This document shows positions 44,701 to 53,928 of a stretch of DNA of 64,000 nucleotides, in pieces. This DNA comes from Ruminiclostridium cellobioparum subsp. termitidis CT1112 (GTDB taxonomy: Bacteria; Bacillota; Clostridia; Acetivibrionales; DSM-1351): positions 23,188-87,187 of the forward strand of contig NZ_AORV01000002.1 in assembly GCF_000350485.1 (NCBI RefSeq). The letters are read 5' to 3'. The notes under the pieces are model-generated. The model did not search any database and was not told the origin of the DNA. It was given only the letters and a program-made list of their open reading frames with translations. Both the position numbers and the translations under genes were made by a program. How positions within the stretch are numbered: position 1 is the stretch's first letter; every line of letters starts with the position of its first letter.

Positions 44701-46146
44701 TCATACATCCTCCGGTATCATGGAGTTTTCAGAAAGTTGTAAAGGAGTAGTAAAAATTACCTTTACTGTGGTTCCTTTCCCCTTCAGGGAACTTATTTTT
44801 AGATCAGCTCCGTGCAGTCGTGCGATTTCACTGCAAAGTGACAACCCCAGTCCCACACCTCCGGAACTTCGTACACGTGCTTTGTCCACGCGGTAGAAGG
44901 GCTCACAGACCAGCTGAGTCTGCTCCTCTTCCATGCCGCAGCCCCAGTCCCTGACCTCCAGTATTGGTACGGTGTCAAGATATGCCGACAGTTCAACTGC
45001 CGTGCCAGCCTCCGATGCCTTAACTGCATTGTCGACAAGATTTATCAGAAGTGACTGCAAGAGAACGGCATCTCCCGTTAACCTGTCCAGGCTGCAGCGA
45101 ATTTCCAGGTTGATGCTTTTCTCGTTCAATTTCACATCTGCTGCCGCTTTGACCTGGTTAAGCAGTTCGGGCAATGAAATTTCCCCAATATCCAGACCGC
45201 TATTTCTGACAAGAGCTAAATCCAGCAGCTTGAATGCCAAGTTCTTCATTCTGTCTATTTCACTTACAATATAGCCGGCTGCTATCATACGGTTCTGTTC
45301 ACTGGTGCTGGCATTTTGAAGATATTCGGCATAACCCCGGATAGCTGTAAGCGGCGTTCTCAATTCATGCGCCAGATTGTCAATAAGTCTCTGCTTATCC
45401 TGCGAATTTTTGTCAAGCTCATTGATTTTCTCCTGTATACTTGAAGCCATCCGGTTAAAGTTCTCTGCCAGGTCGTGAAATTCATCCTTTCCGGGTATAT
45501 TTATTCTCCCGTCATAAACTCCGCCTGCTATTTTATTGGCAGCCTCCTGCATGGTTTTTATGGGGCGTGTAAGCTTTCTCAGAATTAAGAACAGTACTGC
45601 TGCCAGCACCGTTTCCACCAATACGCTGACAGTGATGAGGTAACGGGTCAGCCCGGCGTGAGTATGGTACAGTTCAGACAGATCCCGTACATAAGTGAGT
45701 GTATAATCCTCAAACTGCCCTCCTATTTTCCCCGATATATACAGGTAATTGATCGGTCCGCCGGGTATTACCTCCATGGTGTAGCCCTCCCGGTCTGCCT
45801 GGGTGCTTTTCATACCGGCTGCGGCACTTGCAGGGATATTGCTAAAAACCGTATCCCCGGAATGCTCCAGTTTAAAGTATACATTTTGCTTTTTATAGTA
45901 ATCGGCATAGGGGCGCATTACGCTCCGGATCGACGAGGGCGCCGGTATGGCTCCATCACGGTAGAAGATGCCGTTCATAGTCTCATTGACACTATTTATG
46001 ACAAAATGATACTCACCCGACGCCCGGTCCATATCCCTTTTCATGTTCAGTGAAAAACTGTACTTCGAGGTAAGATATAAACAGATATTGATTGATATTA
46101 TGAATACTGCCAACATACCGATAAATGCCTTTTGCCAAAACTTCAC
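44701..46146 (-). CDS. Sensor histidine kinase (module 1)
   Basis: 481 residues: membrane helix (about 8-27), extracytoplasmic domain to about 165, second helix (about 168-190), HAMP, then HisKA with NLAHELRTPLTAIRGYAEYL (His phosphorylation site) and HATPase with LVDNAVKASEAG, DWGCGMEEE and GGVGLGLSLC. Partner of the OmpR-type regulator, with which it overlaps by 4 nt. Signal unknown. Confidence 0.95.
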   Translation of the reverse strand: MKFWQKAFIGMLAVFIISINICLYLTSKYSFSLNMKRDMDRASGEYHFVINSVNETMNGIFYRDGAIPAPSSIRSVMRPYADYYKKQNVYFKLEHSGDTVFSNIPASAAAGMKSTQADREGYTMEVIPGGPINYLYISGKIGGQFEDYTLTYVRDLSELYHTHAGLTRYLITVSVLVETVLAAVLFLILRKLTRPIKTMQEAANKIAGGVYDGRINIPGKDEFHDLAENFNRMASSIQEKINELDKNSQDKQRLIDNLAHELRTPLTAIRGYAEYLQNASTSEQNRMIAAGYIVSEIDRMKNLAFKLLDLALVRNSGLDIGEISLPELLNQVKAAADVKLNEKSINLEIRCSLDRLTGDAVLLQSLLINLVDNAVKASEAGTAVELSAYLDTVPILEVRDWGCGMEEEQTQLVCEPFYRVDKARVRSSGGVGLGLSLCSEIARLHGADLKISSLKGKGTTVKVIFTTPLQLSENSMIPEDV

Positions 46147-46799
46147 CGGTCCACCTCCAGACGGTATCCCATTTTATAAACTGTCCTGATCCTGTTTTCC
46201 CAGTTCAGTTTTTTACGAAGTTTTTGAATGTGGACGTCCACTGTCCTTGTCTCCCCGAAATAATCATATTCCCAGGCCATTTTAAGCAGTTTTTCACGGG
46301 ATAAGGCTATATTTTTATTTTTAATGAGAATTTCCAGCAATTCGTATTCCCGGAGAGTAAGTTCAATTTCACTGCCGTTCACCGTAACTACCCGGCTTTC
46401 CAGATTTACAACCGTATCATCCAGTGAAAACAGGCTCAAAGACCTGTGTGTCCGGCGGAGTACCGCTTCAATGCGAGCAAGCAGTTCCACCGTTTCAAAG
46501 GGCTTTACAATATAATCATCGGCACCCAGTTTAAGCCCTCTGACCCTGTCGGACAGATTTCCCATTGCCGTGAGGAAAATCACAGGTGTATTTTCCGGGA
46601 CATGCTGTATAAGGGCAAATCCATCCATTTCAGGCAGCATTATGTCCATTATGATTAAAGAGAAGGAACTCCGTTTCAGGCTTTCAATTGCCTCATTGCC
46701 TCCATAGGCCTGCTCGCTGGTATGCCCCACCAGGGAAAGATTCATGGCAATCAGGTCACTTATGGATTTTTCATCCTCTACAATAAGAATGTGTGCCAT
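46143..46799 (-). CDS. OmpR-family response regulator (module 1)
   Basis: 218 residues. Receiver with LIVEDEKS, LIIMDIMLPEMDG (phospho-Asp) and DDYIVKPFE, and a winged-helix output with GETRTVDVHIQKLRKKL. ATG 46799 follows GGAGGTGGTTTG; a longer reading runs into the promoter. The -10 ends only 20 bp before the start, so the leader is about 10 nt. Confidence 0.95.
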   Translation of the reverse strand: MAHILIVEDEKSISDLIAMNLSLVGHTSEQAYGGNEAIESLKRSSFSLIIMDIMLPEMDGFALIQHVPENTPVIFLTAMGNLSDRVRGLKLGADDYIVKPFETVELLARIEAVLRRTHRSLSLFSLDDTVVNLESRVVTVNGSEIELTLREYELLEILIKNKNIALSREKLLKMAWEYDYFGETRTVDVHIQKLRKKLNWENRIRTVYKMGYRLEVDR

Positions 46800-46818
46800 C
46801 AAACCACCTCCGCCCCCT

Positions 46819-46862
46819 ATTATAGCATATACAACCATTTGAAGATGTAATGGAGTTGTAAA
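46819..46862 (-). promoter_or_regulatory. Module 1 promoter with 11-bp direct repeats
   Basis: TATAAT (46819-46824). On the plus strand GATGTAAT (46844) and GTTGTAAA (46855) repeat with 11-bp period, the spacing used by OmpR/PhoP/WalR-type regulators. There is no good -35. Confidence 0.55.
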
Positions 46863-46910
46863 ATCCCATCAAAATTTCAAGCCTGCCCCGCAGCATTTGT
46901 ACTCAAAGCT

Positions 46911-49169
46911 TTAAGTCAGCTCCTCCTGGTAATAGCCCTTATCCATTCTCCCTATTAAGTCCGACAGACTATCCGAGCAGTACAAATAAAGTTCGTGCAA
47001 AGCACGAGTACATACTGTATATAAAATCCTGCTGTCCTCTTCCCCCGAATAATCCCCCTCTTCGGCTGAATGCACCAGAACAGCGTCAAATTCGAGGCCC
47101 TTTGCAAGGTAGGATGGTATTATTACCACACCTCCCTGGTATTCTTCGTTTTTATTTGATACAAGCTTTATATCAACATATGAGCTGATTGCTTTATATG
47201 CTGCCTCACATTGAGTCGCGGTTTTGCAGATAACGGCTATCAGATTATTATTACTGTTTTTAAGCCGGAGGATATCCCCGGCAATCCTTTTATATAAATT
47301 GCTTTTATCAACTCTCACAATTTTAGGCATGCTGCCATGCCTGTTCAGCTGTTCCGAATGCTTCCCGGAGGAAAGGAGCTGCTTGCAGAAATCCGCTATT
47401 TCCTTGCTGGAACGGTAGCTTTTAGTCAACGAAATGCTCCTGAAATGTTTTCTTTCGAATATATCTGCAATCAATTCAAAACTGCCTATATTCATATATC
47501 CGTTAACAGACTGGTTTACATCTCCAAGGATAGTCATTTTACAATGTTCAAAAACCTTCCTGAAAATCTCATATTGAATAACCGTATAATCTTGAGCCTC
47601 ATCAATGATGACATGCTTTATGGCTTTTGTATTAACCAGGGTATCAAGAGCAGTTTTAAGGTATATGACTGGTGCCGCATCCTCATAATTTATGACATCC
47701 TCACTTAGCCTGCCCACCGTATATTTCCCAAATGTGCGTAAATCATCCTGTTCCTCTTTGTCATCCGTTTGCGCAAACAACTCAATATTCTGGAAAAGCT
47801 CCATATATAACGTATACACATCATAGGATGTCATTTGAATGATATCAATTTTAAGAGACTCGTACTCTTCAATTATTTTTTTATTTAATGTTTTGTCCCC
47901 GGCATCTGTATTGGTTTCCTTTATCTCATTTTCCTGTGCCGCTCTGACCCGGGTATCCTCACACTGCTCCAGGAGGTATAAAAGTCTTTGGCGCAGTTTT
48001 TCAAGTCTTTTTGCATAGGAAAGGTAACTGTAATCCTCTTTAAAAAGACTGTAAATTTCATCTCCTGTTATTATAACCGTGTCATTGTATGTCAGATCTT
48101 TAAAAGTCATACCCGTTCCAGTTTCAAGGTATTGTACGTATTTTTTCAATATTGTCAGGAATTGCAGTGATGATTTGAATTCAATACAGCGCAGTCTTGT
48201 TTTATCCGCATAGCCTGACAGGATATATTCCATTTGATCATTCATGGTTTCGATTTTTAATTTTGCTTCAAAAATATTTCCGAAAAAACCAATAAACGTA
48301 CTTCTTAGTATGTTATCCTCCCCTAATTCCGGCAGTACATTTGAAATGTAATCTTCAAACACATTGTTGGGAGAAAAAATCAGGATGTTATCAGACTTTA
48401 TGCTTTCCCTGTATTTGTACAAAAGATATGCCGCCCTGTGAAGTGCTATGGAGGTCTTCCCGCTGCCGGCAGGACCATCTACAATAAGAATCCTGTCTTC
48501 ACTGTTTCTGATGACTGTATTCTGTTCTCTCTGAATACTGGTCACAATGGTTTTCATTCTATTGTCGGTGCTTTTTCCCAGTATTTCCCGGAGAATTTCA
48601 TCGTTTATGCTCAAGCTGCTGTCGAACATATAGACTATATCCGAATTTTCAATTTTGTATTGTCGTTTAAGCAGCATCTGTCCCGTAATGGTGCCTCCGG
48701 GGCAGTCATAACTGCACAGGCCGGTTTCATAATCATAAAACATGCCGGATATGGGCGCTCTCCAGTCATAAACAAGGATTTCCCTGTTATTTTCGGTAAT
48801 CAGATTGTATATGCCAATGTAGATTTGCTCGGCAGTTTTTTCTCCATCCTCTAAAAAGTCTATTCTTCCGAAATAAGGACTTTGATACATTCTCTCAAGG
48901 CGGCTTACTTTATCAAATGAGAATTTATATTTTCTTGCCTGGCTCATTATACCTGTCTGATATTGCCATACCTGAGTTGCACCCTCCAGATCAAACAGAT
49001 CGGCGGGTGTTAGTTTAACATCTTCCCACATCTCCTTTTGAAGGTCTATAGCTTCCTTTTTGTATTTACCTACGGCGTTGAGCCCATTGTCAAGCTGTGT
49101 TTTTATTTCATCGGTAACTCTGGCCAGACGGGCCTTTTCATAACTCCAGATATCCTTGTCGGTTAGCAT
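46911..49169 (-). CDS. helD: HelD-like superfamily 1 helicase (RNA polymerase recycling factor)
   Basis: 752 residues. N-terminal coiled-coil that enters the RNAP channel (EIKTQLDNGLNAVGKYKKEA), then YDWRAPISGMFYDYE, Walker A DGPAGSGKTSIALHR, Walker B VIIDEAQDY, SF1 motif TKSYRSSKEIADF and late YTVCTRALHELYLY. B. subtilis HelD is 774 residues and removes stalled RNA polymerase from DNA. ATG 49169 with AGGAGGAATGTG in front. It sits between two-component modules 1 and 2 but in its own transcript. Confidence 0.93.
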   Translation of the reverse strand: MLTDKDIWSYEKARLARVTDEIKTQLDNGLNAVGKYKKEAIDLQKEMWEDVKLTPADLFDLEGATQVWQYQTGIMSQARKYKFSFDKVSRLERMYQSPYFGRIDFLEDGEKTAEQIYIGIYNLITENNREILVYDWRAPISGMFYDYETGLCSYDCPGGTITGQMLLKRQYKIENSDIVYMFDSSLSINDEILREILGKSTDNRMKTIVTSIQREQNTVIRNSEDRILIVDGPAGSGKTSIALHRAAYLLYKYRESIKSDNILIFSPNNVFEDYISNVLPELGEDNILRSTFIGFFGNIFEAKLKIETMNDQMEYILSGYADKTRLRCIEFKSSLQFLTILKKYVQYLETGTGMTFKDLTYNDTVIITGDEIYSLFKEDYSYLSYAKRLEKLRQRLLYLLEQCEDTRVRAAQENEIKETNTDAGDKTLNKKIIEEYESLKIDIIQMTSYDVYTLYMELFQNIELFAQTDDKEEQDDLRTFGKYTVGRLSEDVINYEDAAPVIYLKTALDTLVNTKAIKHVIIDEAQDYTVIQYEIFRKVFEHCKMTILGDVNQSVNGYMNIGSFELIADIFERKHFRSISLTKSYRSSKEIADFCKQLLSSGKHSEQLNRHGSMPKIVRVDKSNLYKRIAGDILRLKNSNNNLIAVICKTATQCEAAYKAISSYVDIKLVSNKNEEYQGGVVIIPSYLAKGLEFDAVLVHSAEEGDYSGEEDSRILYTVCTRALHELYLYCSDSLSDLIGRMDKGYYQEELT

Positions 49170-49502
49170 CACATTCCTCCTAAAATAATTTAATTTACTA
49201 AAAAATCAAGTTCCATTATCTGCATGAGACAATCTCAAACGTGGAAATATTTTTTATCAATCCAATTATGAATAGGATATTATAATACATATAAAAAACC
49301 CAAAATATAAGGCTGATATTATAAATTTTTATATGATATAATTAAATTGAGGGGAAGAAGTAATTCCTCTTTCACCAAGTTCGGTATCCAAAACCCTTTT
49401 CCAGCTTGTTGTACAAATCAATCAGTTCAACCTGTTCCAGTGCCTAGATAATCTCACGGTCATCCACTAAAAAGAATAACTTGAAGCCTGCCGCATAGGA
49501 CA
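49170..49502. other. Intergenic region between HelD and module 2
   Basis: Contains the decayed fragment at 49372-49500 and AT-rich sequence that should include the HelD promoter; no clear -35/-10 pair stands out. Confidence 0.5.
49372..49500 (-). pseudogene. Decayed gene fragment with internal stop
   Basis: A 43-codon stretch SYAAGFKLFFLVDDREII-stop-ALEQVELIDLYNKLEKGFGY... keeps coding character on both sides of a TAG, without a start. The family is not identified. Confidence 0.35.
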
Positions 49503-49534
49503 AAATAGGGGATGTTCCCTGACATCCCCTATTT
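49503..49534 (-). terminator. Terminator of module 2
   Basis: AAATAGGGGATGT/ACATCCCCTATTT perfect 13-bp stem, T-rich minus-strand tail. Confidence 0.85.
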
Positions 49535-49570
49535 ACGCATTTATATGAATTCTAATCCGCCAAATGTATC

Positions 49571-50377
49571 TTAATTGTTCATTGACTTCTCTTCCAGTTT
49601 AACTTCACTGGTATCAAATAGCTTTCCGTCGTTGTCGACATACTTGTATTCATAAGTTTCATACCACATCATTTTCATTGTTCCGTTTACCTCCTGATAC
49701 AGCTCTTCCTTAGCAGGAAATCCTGTAGCAGTATCTACATAAAGAATAAGTCGGGTATTTACCTGTACATTCTCAGGGTTTGAATTCATATAGGTCTGGG
49801 ACAGCTTTTTCAACTCTTTTCCATCAGAAGTTTTTTCAATTCCTTCGTCCTTCCATTCCTGTAATGAACCTATCTCTTTTACTTTGGAAAAAGCATTAAA
49901 TGTAGCAAAGTTTTTTTCAGCAGCCACCTGGGACATTTTGGTTATACTGCCGCTTACGGCATTACCCTGAATATCTCTCTGGATGGTAACTGCATCAGTA
50001 CCGTTATTTTTCAGGTAGGTACTGTGAAAATCCTTAATATTGTTATCTCCTGATATTATTTTACAATCCGCTCTGTTTTCAAGTGTTTTAGGGTCCAACC
50101 ATCTTTCGTCGATGAAATTTTCTTCAAAATCAAACTTGTTGTCTGCCGTAATAAAGTGACTTGTTTTGGTATACTCAATGGTACCCTGTGAGTCAATGAG
50201 CGTTTGTGCAGTATTAATTGATTGTACATTGCTATGGGTACCGGTTTCAGACATCAGTACATCCTTCCGAACGGCATCCATGCTATTTGCTGCAAATACT
50301 CCTATACTTCCTGCAACTACCGCTGTTACTATTATTCCTGCAGCTATTCTGCCTTTACTGTTAAAATTAAATTTCAT
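49571..50377 (-). CDS. Exported/anchored protein of a two-component cassette (module 2)
   Basis: 268 residues with an N-terminal membrane segment (about 10-29, AAGIIVTAVVAGSIGVFAA), then an extracytoplasmic domain containing YTKTSHFITADNKFDFEEN, VNTRLILYVDTATGFPAKEE and MWYETYEYKYVD. That last part resembles outer-membrane lipoprotein-sorting or MucB/RseB-type folds, weakly. ACGGAGGTATATTAAC precedes ATG 50377; the longer reading is excluded by the promoter in between. It is transcribed behind its own RR-type promoter. Confidence 0.75.
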   Translation of the reverse strand: MKFNFNSKGRIAAGIIVTAVVAGSIGVFAANSMDAVRKDVLMSETGTHSNVQSINTAQTLIDSQGTIEYTKTSHFITADNKFDFEENFIDERWLDPKTLENRADCKIISGDNNIKDFHSTYLKNNGTDAVTIQRDIQGNAVSGSITKMSQVAAEKNFATFNAFSKVKEIGSLQEWKDEGIEKTSDGKELKKLSQTYMNSNPENVQVNTRLILYVDTATGFPAKEELYQEVNGTMKMMWYETYEYKYVDNDGKLFDTSEVKLEEKSMNN

Positions 50378-50441
50378 GTTAATATACCTCCGTTTTATTA
50401 ATATAAATTTTGGAATTGCGCATTTCCTTTCTACAAGTCTT

Positions 50442-50495
50442 ATTATAAAAAAGCCATGTTTTGAAAGTATCGATAACTTGTAAATTAGTTGCAAA
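50442..50495 (-). promoter_or_regulatory. Module 2 exported-protein promoter with 11-bp direct repeats
   Basis: TATAAT (50442-50447). Plus-strand CTTGTAAA (50477-50484) and GTTGCAAA (50488-50495) repeat with 11-bp period; 29 nt separate them from the -10. The repeats overlap the end of the kinase gene. Confidence 0.6.
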
Positions 50496-51924
50496 CTGCC
50501 GGAAAGATTATCCTTACCTTTGTACCCTGATTCAGTTTGCTTGCGATTTCAATCCTTCCCATATGGAGTTTTACAATTTGGGCACATATGGCAAGTCCAA
50601 GCCCGGCGCCATGCTGAGATCTTGACTTCACTTTATTCACCATAAAAAATGGTTCAAAAATTCTTGGGATATCCTTCTGAGATATTCCGATCCCCTCATC
50701 CTCTACTTCGAGAATATAAACATCTTCCCCTGTATGGTATCCCTTTAAATATATGCGGTTCCCTTCCTTTGAGGCTTTCATTGCATTGTCCAGGAGATTT
50801 GTGCACATCATTTTAAACAAATCTTTCTCCAGCAGCAGTATATGCGGTTCTATATCCATTGCCAGCTCAATATTCAATTGCATAAGTCTTGGCTTCAGTG
50901 CCTCTTCTATTTCAGAACACAACTGTTGAACATTGCCTTTTTTTAGAGCAGGTTTTTCATTTTCTATGAAAAGCAGGTCCATTAGCTTGAATGCCAAAGC
51001 TTCCAGCCGTTTACCTTCAGAATATATGTAATTTAAAGAATTGAAGAAAATCTCTTCATCATATCTGGATGTGCGCAGCAGGTCTGCATAACCAATTATG
51101 GAAGTAAGAGGCGTTTTCAGCTCATGAGTGAGGTATTCGATAAAGTTCTGTTTATTACTGGCTATCCTTCCCAGCTCTTCAACTTTATCTTCAACGGCAT
51201 CTACCATTTGATTGAAATTCCTTGCAAGTATGCCTACCTCATCCTCCGACAGTACATCTGCCCTCTGTGTATAATCTCCTTCTGCAATTGTTTGTGCCGA
51301 GCGTGTCAGCCTTCTGATGGACCGTGTCAAATACCAGATCATAACGTATAAGCCTATTGCCAATATTAAAGTAATAACAATGTTCATTTTTACAAAGAGG
51401 CTGTACTGGGCAGATTTCTCGGTGTAAACATCAGAGATGTCCCTGATATAGCTCAGCTTGAAAGCATGCTCCTTCAGCTTGAGTCCATTTGTCACAAACA
51501 GGTAGCTTTTATTGTCTATATCACGGATTATATACTTTCGGTCTATTGAAAGAGGAATCCTGAGTTCCTCGCGTTTGCCGTAAAATTTCCGATTAAAGCT
51601 GTTAAACACTATATTGTTATTTTCATCCAAAATTTCAATAGATACCAGGTTTTTATCAAAATAACCCGCGTATTCCTGTGAAGCTGTTTGCAGAAACAGA
51701 CGGGTATTGTCCCTGGTCAATCCTAATTTTTGATTTAAATTATCTATGTATGTCCAGTTGTTTTGAAGTCCGGAATATATGATAAACTGTTCTGTCAAGC
51801 CCCTTTCTACTTCCTTTTGCAAATTGCGGTTAAAGTTATGTTCGATCAGGTAAATTGATGCAGCTACAAAAACGGCTTCAAACAAAAGGAAGGCACATAA
51901 AAAAACCTTCTGCCAAAGTTTCAT
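50485..51924 (-). CDS. Sensor histidine kinase (module 2)
   Basis: 479 residues: helix (about 7-27), extracytoplasmic domain to about 170, helix (about 178-200), HAMP, HisKA with EYLTHELKTPLTSIIGYADLL, HATPase with CTNLLDNAMKASKEG, DEGIGISQKD and GAGLGLAIC. Same length and layout as the module 1 kinase (481 residues), so the two are paralogous. Overlaps its regulator gene by 4 nt. Confidence 0.95.
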   Translation of the reverse strand: MKLWQKVFLCAFLLFEAVFVAASIYLIEHNFNRNLQKEVERGLTEQFIIYSGLQNNWTYIDNLNQKLGLTRDNTRLFLQTASQEYAGYFDKNLVSIEILDENNNIVFNSFNRKFYGKREELRIPLSIDRKYIIRDIDNKSYLFVTNGLKLKEHAFKLSYIRDISDVYTEKSAQYSLFVKMNIVITLILAIGLYVMIWYLTRSIRRLTRSAQTIAEGDYTQRADVLSEDEVGILARNFNQMVDAVEDKVEELGRIASNKQNFIEYLTHELKTPLTSIIGYADLLRTSRYDEEIFFNSLNYIYSEGKRLEALAFKLMDLLFIENEKPALKKGNVQQLCSEIEEALKPRLMQLNIELAMDIEPHILLLEKDLFKMMCTNLLDNAMKASKEGNRIYLKGYHTGEDVYILEVEDEGIGISQKDIPRIFEPFFMVNKVKSRSQHGAGLGLAICAQIVKLHMGRIEIASKLNQGTKVRIIFPAVCN

Positions 51925-52577
51925 AAACTCCCCTCCAGCCTGTATCCGAATTTATATACTGTTTTTATCTGTTCCTCCCATTCCAGCTTTTTTCGGATCC
52001 TCTGAATATGGATATCCACTGTGCGGGTTTCCCCCATATACTCATACCCCCAAACCAATTCCAGTATTTTTTCCCTGGTCAGGGCTTTATTTCTGTTCCG
52101 AATCAGGAGCAGCAACAGTTCATACTCTTTCATTGCCAGGTCAATGATTTTTCCGGCCTTTTTTACAGTCCGCTCCTCCGGATTTATTTCCAGATCTTCA
52201 AAAGTTATTGTATTTTTATTGTCAAAGCGGCGGAGCACAACTTCAATACGGGCTAAAAGTTCCATAGCTTCAAAAGGCTTTACAATATAATCTTCCGCCC
52301 CCATTTTCAAACCCCTGACCTTGTCGTTAAGACTATTCCTGGCAGTGAGAAAAATAACCGGTACTCCTTTGCTCCGTATTTTCTCCAGTAAATCAAAGCC
52401 GTCCATGTCGGGCAGCATAACATCCAATATTATTAAATCCGGAGAAAATTTTTCCAGAACCGATATGGCATCAATCCCGCAAAAGGCCTGTCTGCTTCCA
52501 TATCCGGCAAAGTTCAGGTTTAGGCGTATCAAATCTGAAATGGCCTGATCGTCTTCTATAATCAATATATTTTCCAT
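51921..52577 (-). CDS. OmpR-family response regulator (module 2)
   Basis: 218 residues, same length as the module 1 regulator. LIIEDDQA, LIILDVMLPDMDG (phospho-Asp), EDYIVKPFE and output GETRTVDIHIQRIRKKL. ATG 52577 lies 5 nt after the GGAGG that forms the end of R2. The open frame continues 49 codons into R2. Confidence 0.95.
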   Translation of the reverse strand: MENILIIEDDQAISDLIRLNLNFAGYGSRQAFCGIDAISVLEKFSPDLIILDVMLPDMDGFDLLEKIRSKGVPVIFLTARNSLNDKVRGLKMGAEDYIVKPFEAMELLARIEVVLRRFDNKNTITFEDLEINPEERTVKKAGKIIDLAMKEYELLLLLIRNRNKALTREKILELVWGYEYMGETRTVDIHIQRIRKKLEWEEQIKTVYKFGYRLEGSL

Positions 52578-52579
52578 AT

Positions 52580-52781
52580 TAACCTCCATGAGCCGCTTAG
52601 CGGCCACAAAACTGTAATGAAATCTCTTCACTCCCTCATCCGCTATAAGGCGAATAAAGGAGGTTAATTGGCCATGTGCGCTTTCAAAGTATTGGCAAAT
52701 ACTTTGAATATTTCGCACGGCCATAAATTCTCAGATTAGTTTGGAAGACAAACGCAAGTGAAGTCTTTCAAGCTAACCTCC
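52580..52781 (-). promoter_or_regulatory. R2 leader element, copy 2 (proximal unit of a tandem pair)
   Basis: Nearly identical to copy 1; the distance between successive GGAGGTTA copies is 194 bp, one T shorter, so the reading frame through the unit is not conserved. Retains the long GGCC hairpin, the AATTAACCTCC segment and the GCCGC-TAA-GCGGC hairpin right before ATGGAGGTTAAT and the start codon of the regulator. Confidence 0.8.
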
Positions 52782-52892
52782 ATGAGCCGCAATAGCGACC
52801 ACAAAACTGTAATGAAATCTCTTTACTCCCTCATCCGCTATAAGGCGAATAAAGGAGGTTAATTGGCCATGTGCGCTTTCAAACTAACCTCC
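52774..52892 (-). promoter_or_regulatory. R2 leader element, copy 3 (distal, internally deleted unit)
   Basis: Repeat period 111 bp. The 83-bp part holding the far arm of the long hairpin is absent, apparently lost between CTTTCAA direct repeats. The small hairpin is altered to GTCGC-TATT-GCGGC but still pairs through a G-U. It also ends in ATGGAGGTTAG, here followed by the next unit instead of a gene. Confidence 0.75.
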
Positions 52893-53042
52893 GTCAAAAG
52901 TACATATTATCAGCAATAACAATATTATAGAATAAATATGTTTTATTTCAGGCACAAAGTTGTAAACAAGTTGTAAATACGTATTTGCTGCAATTTGTTG
53001 GAATGGGACATATTAAAATGAGGAAAAATCAACATATAAAAT
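52893..53042. other. Upstream region of module 2
   Basis: Holds the module 2 promoter with its direct repeats, listed separately, and no ORF. Confidence 0.55.
52924..52977 (-). promoter_or_regulatory. Module 2 regulator promoter with perfect 11-bp direct repeats
   Basis: TATAAT (52924-52929). Plus-strand GTTGTAAA at 52959-52966 and 52970-52977 are identical and 11 bp apart; 29 nt to the -10. Equivalent to TGTAAA-N5-TGTAAA, the WalR/PhoP type of site. Suggests autoregulation. Confidence 0.65.
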
Positions 53043-53081
53043 TATAGTGCGCGAGTACAAATAAATGTATCGCGCACTATA
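53043..53081 (-). terminator. Terminator of module 3
   Basis: TATAGTGCGCGA/TCGCGCACTATA 12-bp stem with a 15-nt loop, followed on the minus strand by ATTTTATA. Confidence 0.7.
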
Positions 53082-53131
53082 ACCACCGGTAAGGCATGTA
53101 TTGCATTTGTCTTTCAAACATTTCAATAAAA

Positions 53132-53830
53132 TTAATCCAAAAGCTTATACATCATGATACTTGTAACCTTTTTGTCCTTTACGTGAAATTTCATTCCGTC
53201 AACATAATTTGCGGGCAGATACTGAAAATCATCCTCTTCTCCGGCTGCTCCGCCGCCGATGAATTTTCCTTCAGGATAAGCCTCCTTGAGCTTTTCCACA
53301 CTGTCACCAACCTTTATATTTCTTGCTGTAGGATATTTTGAGTCGGTAATCTTGATTTGAAATACAAAAAACTTTTTATCTTCGGTTGCATTGATGGTTT
53401 TTATATCAAGTCCCTGAAATTTGTACTGCTTTTCGGTGAAACCTATAAGCGGATCCATATTTAATCCGTCATCCTGTGAATAAGTGTGCGATTTGTTTCC
53501 TTCGGCCTTTCCCAGAACATTTTCAAGTTTTTCATCATCAACAATATCTGAAATTGCTATTGTATTTCCGTTATAAACAAAGGCCAGCTCTTTCAGAATA
53601 ACATTTCCATCCTTTTGTATCGTACCCTGTTTTATTACTTTTCCGGAAGAATCTGAAGAAACGGAGCTATTACCGGAAGGAGTATTTTGGGCCGTATCTG
53701 TTGAAACAGTCGCAGACTTGCCGGTAGTTGCTGCAGAGGAACTGTTCTGATTTTCCCCGCAGCCTGCCAGAGTTGCCGTACCAACCACCAAAATCATAAT
53801 AATTGTAACTATCTTTTTTAATGCTTTCAT
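53132..53830 (-). CDS. Lipoprotein of a two-component cassette (module 3)
   Basis: 232 residues. Signal peptide with lipobox TLAGC, a Ser/Thr/Asn-rich linker (about 28-65), then a globular domain with IVDDEKLENVLGKAEG, FVFQIKITDSKYPTARNIKVG and a repeat-like VGDSVEKLKEAYPEGK. That pattern occurs in other lipoproteins with two related sub-domains. AGGAGGTATTTAACA precedes the ATG. Behind its own RR-type promoter, downstream of the kinase. Confidence 0.85.
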   Translation of the reverse strand: MKALKKIVTIIMILVVGTATLAGCGENQNSSSAATTGKSATVSTDTAQNTPSGNSSVSSDSSGKVIKQGTIQKDGNVILKELAFVYNGNTIAISDIVDDEKLENVLGKAEGNKSHTYSQDDGLNMDPLIGFTEKQYKFQGLDIKTINATEDKKFFVFQIKITDSKYPTARNIKVGDSVEKLKEAYPEGKFIGGGAAGEEDDFQYLPANYVDGMKFHVKDKKVTSIMMYKLLD

Positions 53831-53873
53831 TGTTAAATACCTCCTAAAATTTATTTTATTAATTTATGAGGTC

Positions 53874-53925
53874 ATTATAGATAAAAATTTTATTAGTGTA
53901 ATAACAGACTTGTATCATTCTTGTA
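53874..53925 (-). promoter_or_regulatory. Module 3 lipoprotein promoter with 11-bp direct repeats
   Basis: TATAAT (53874-53879). Plus-strand CTTGTA at 53909 and 53920, 11-bp period, 29 nt from the -10, as in module 2. Confidence 0.6.
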
Positions 53926-53928
53926 ACA

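Noticed and set aside
49372..49500. Selenoprotein or read-through gene at the internal TAG
   Set aside because: The codon is TAG, not TGA, and there is no start or ribosome-binding site; decay is simpler.
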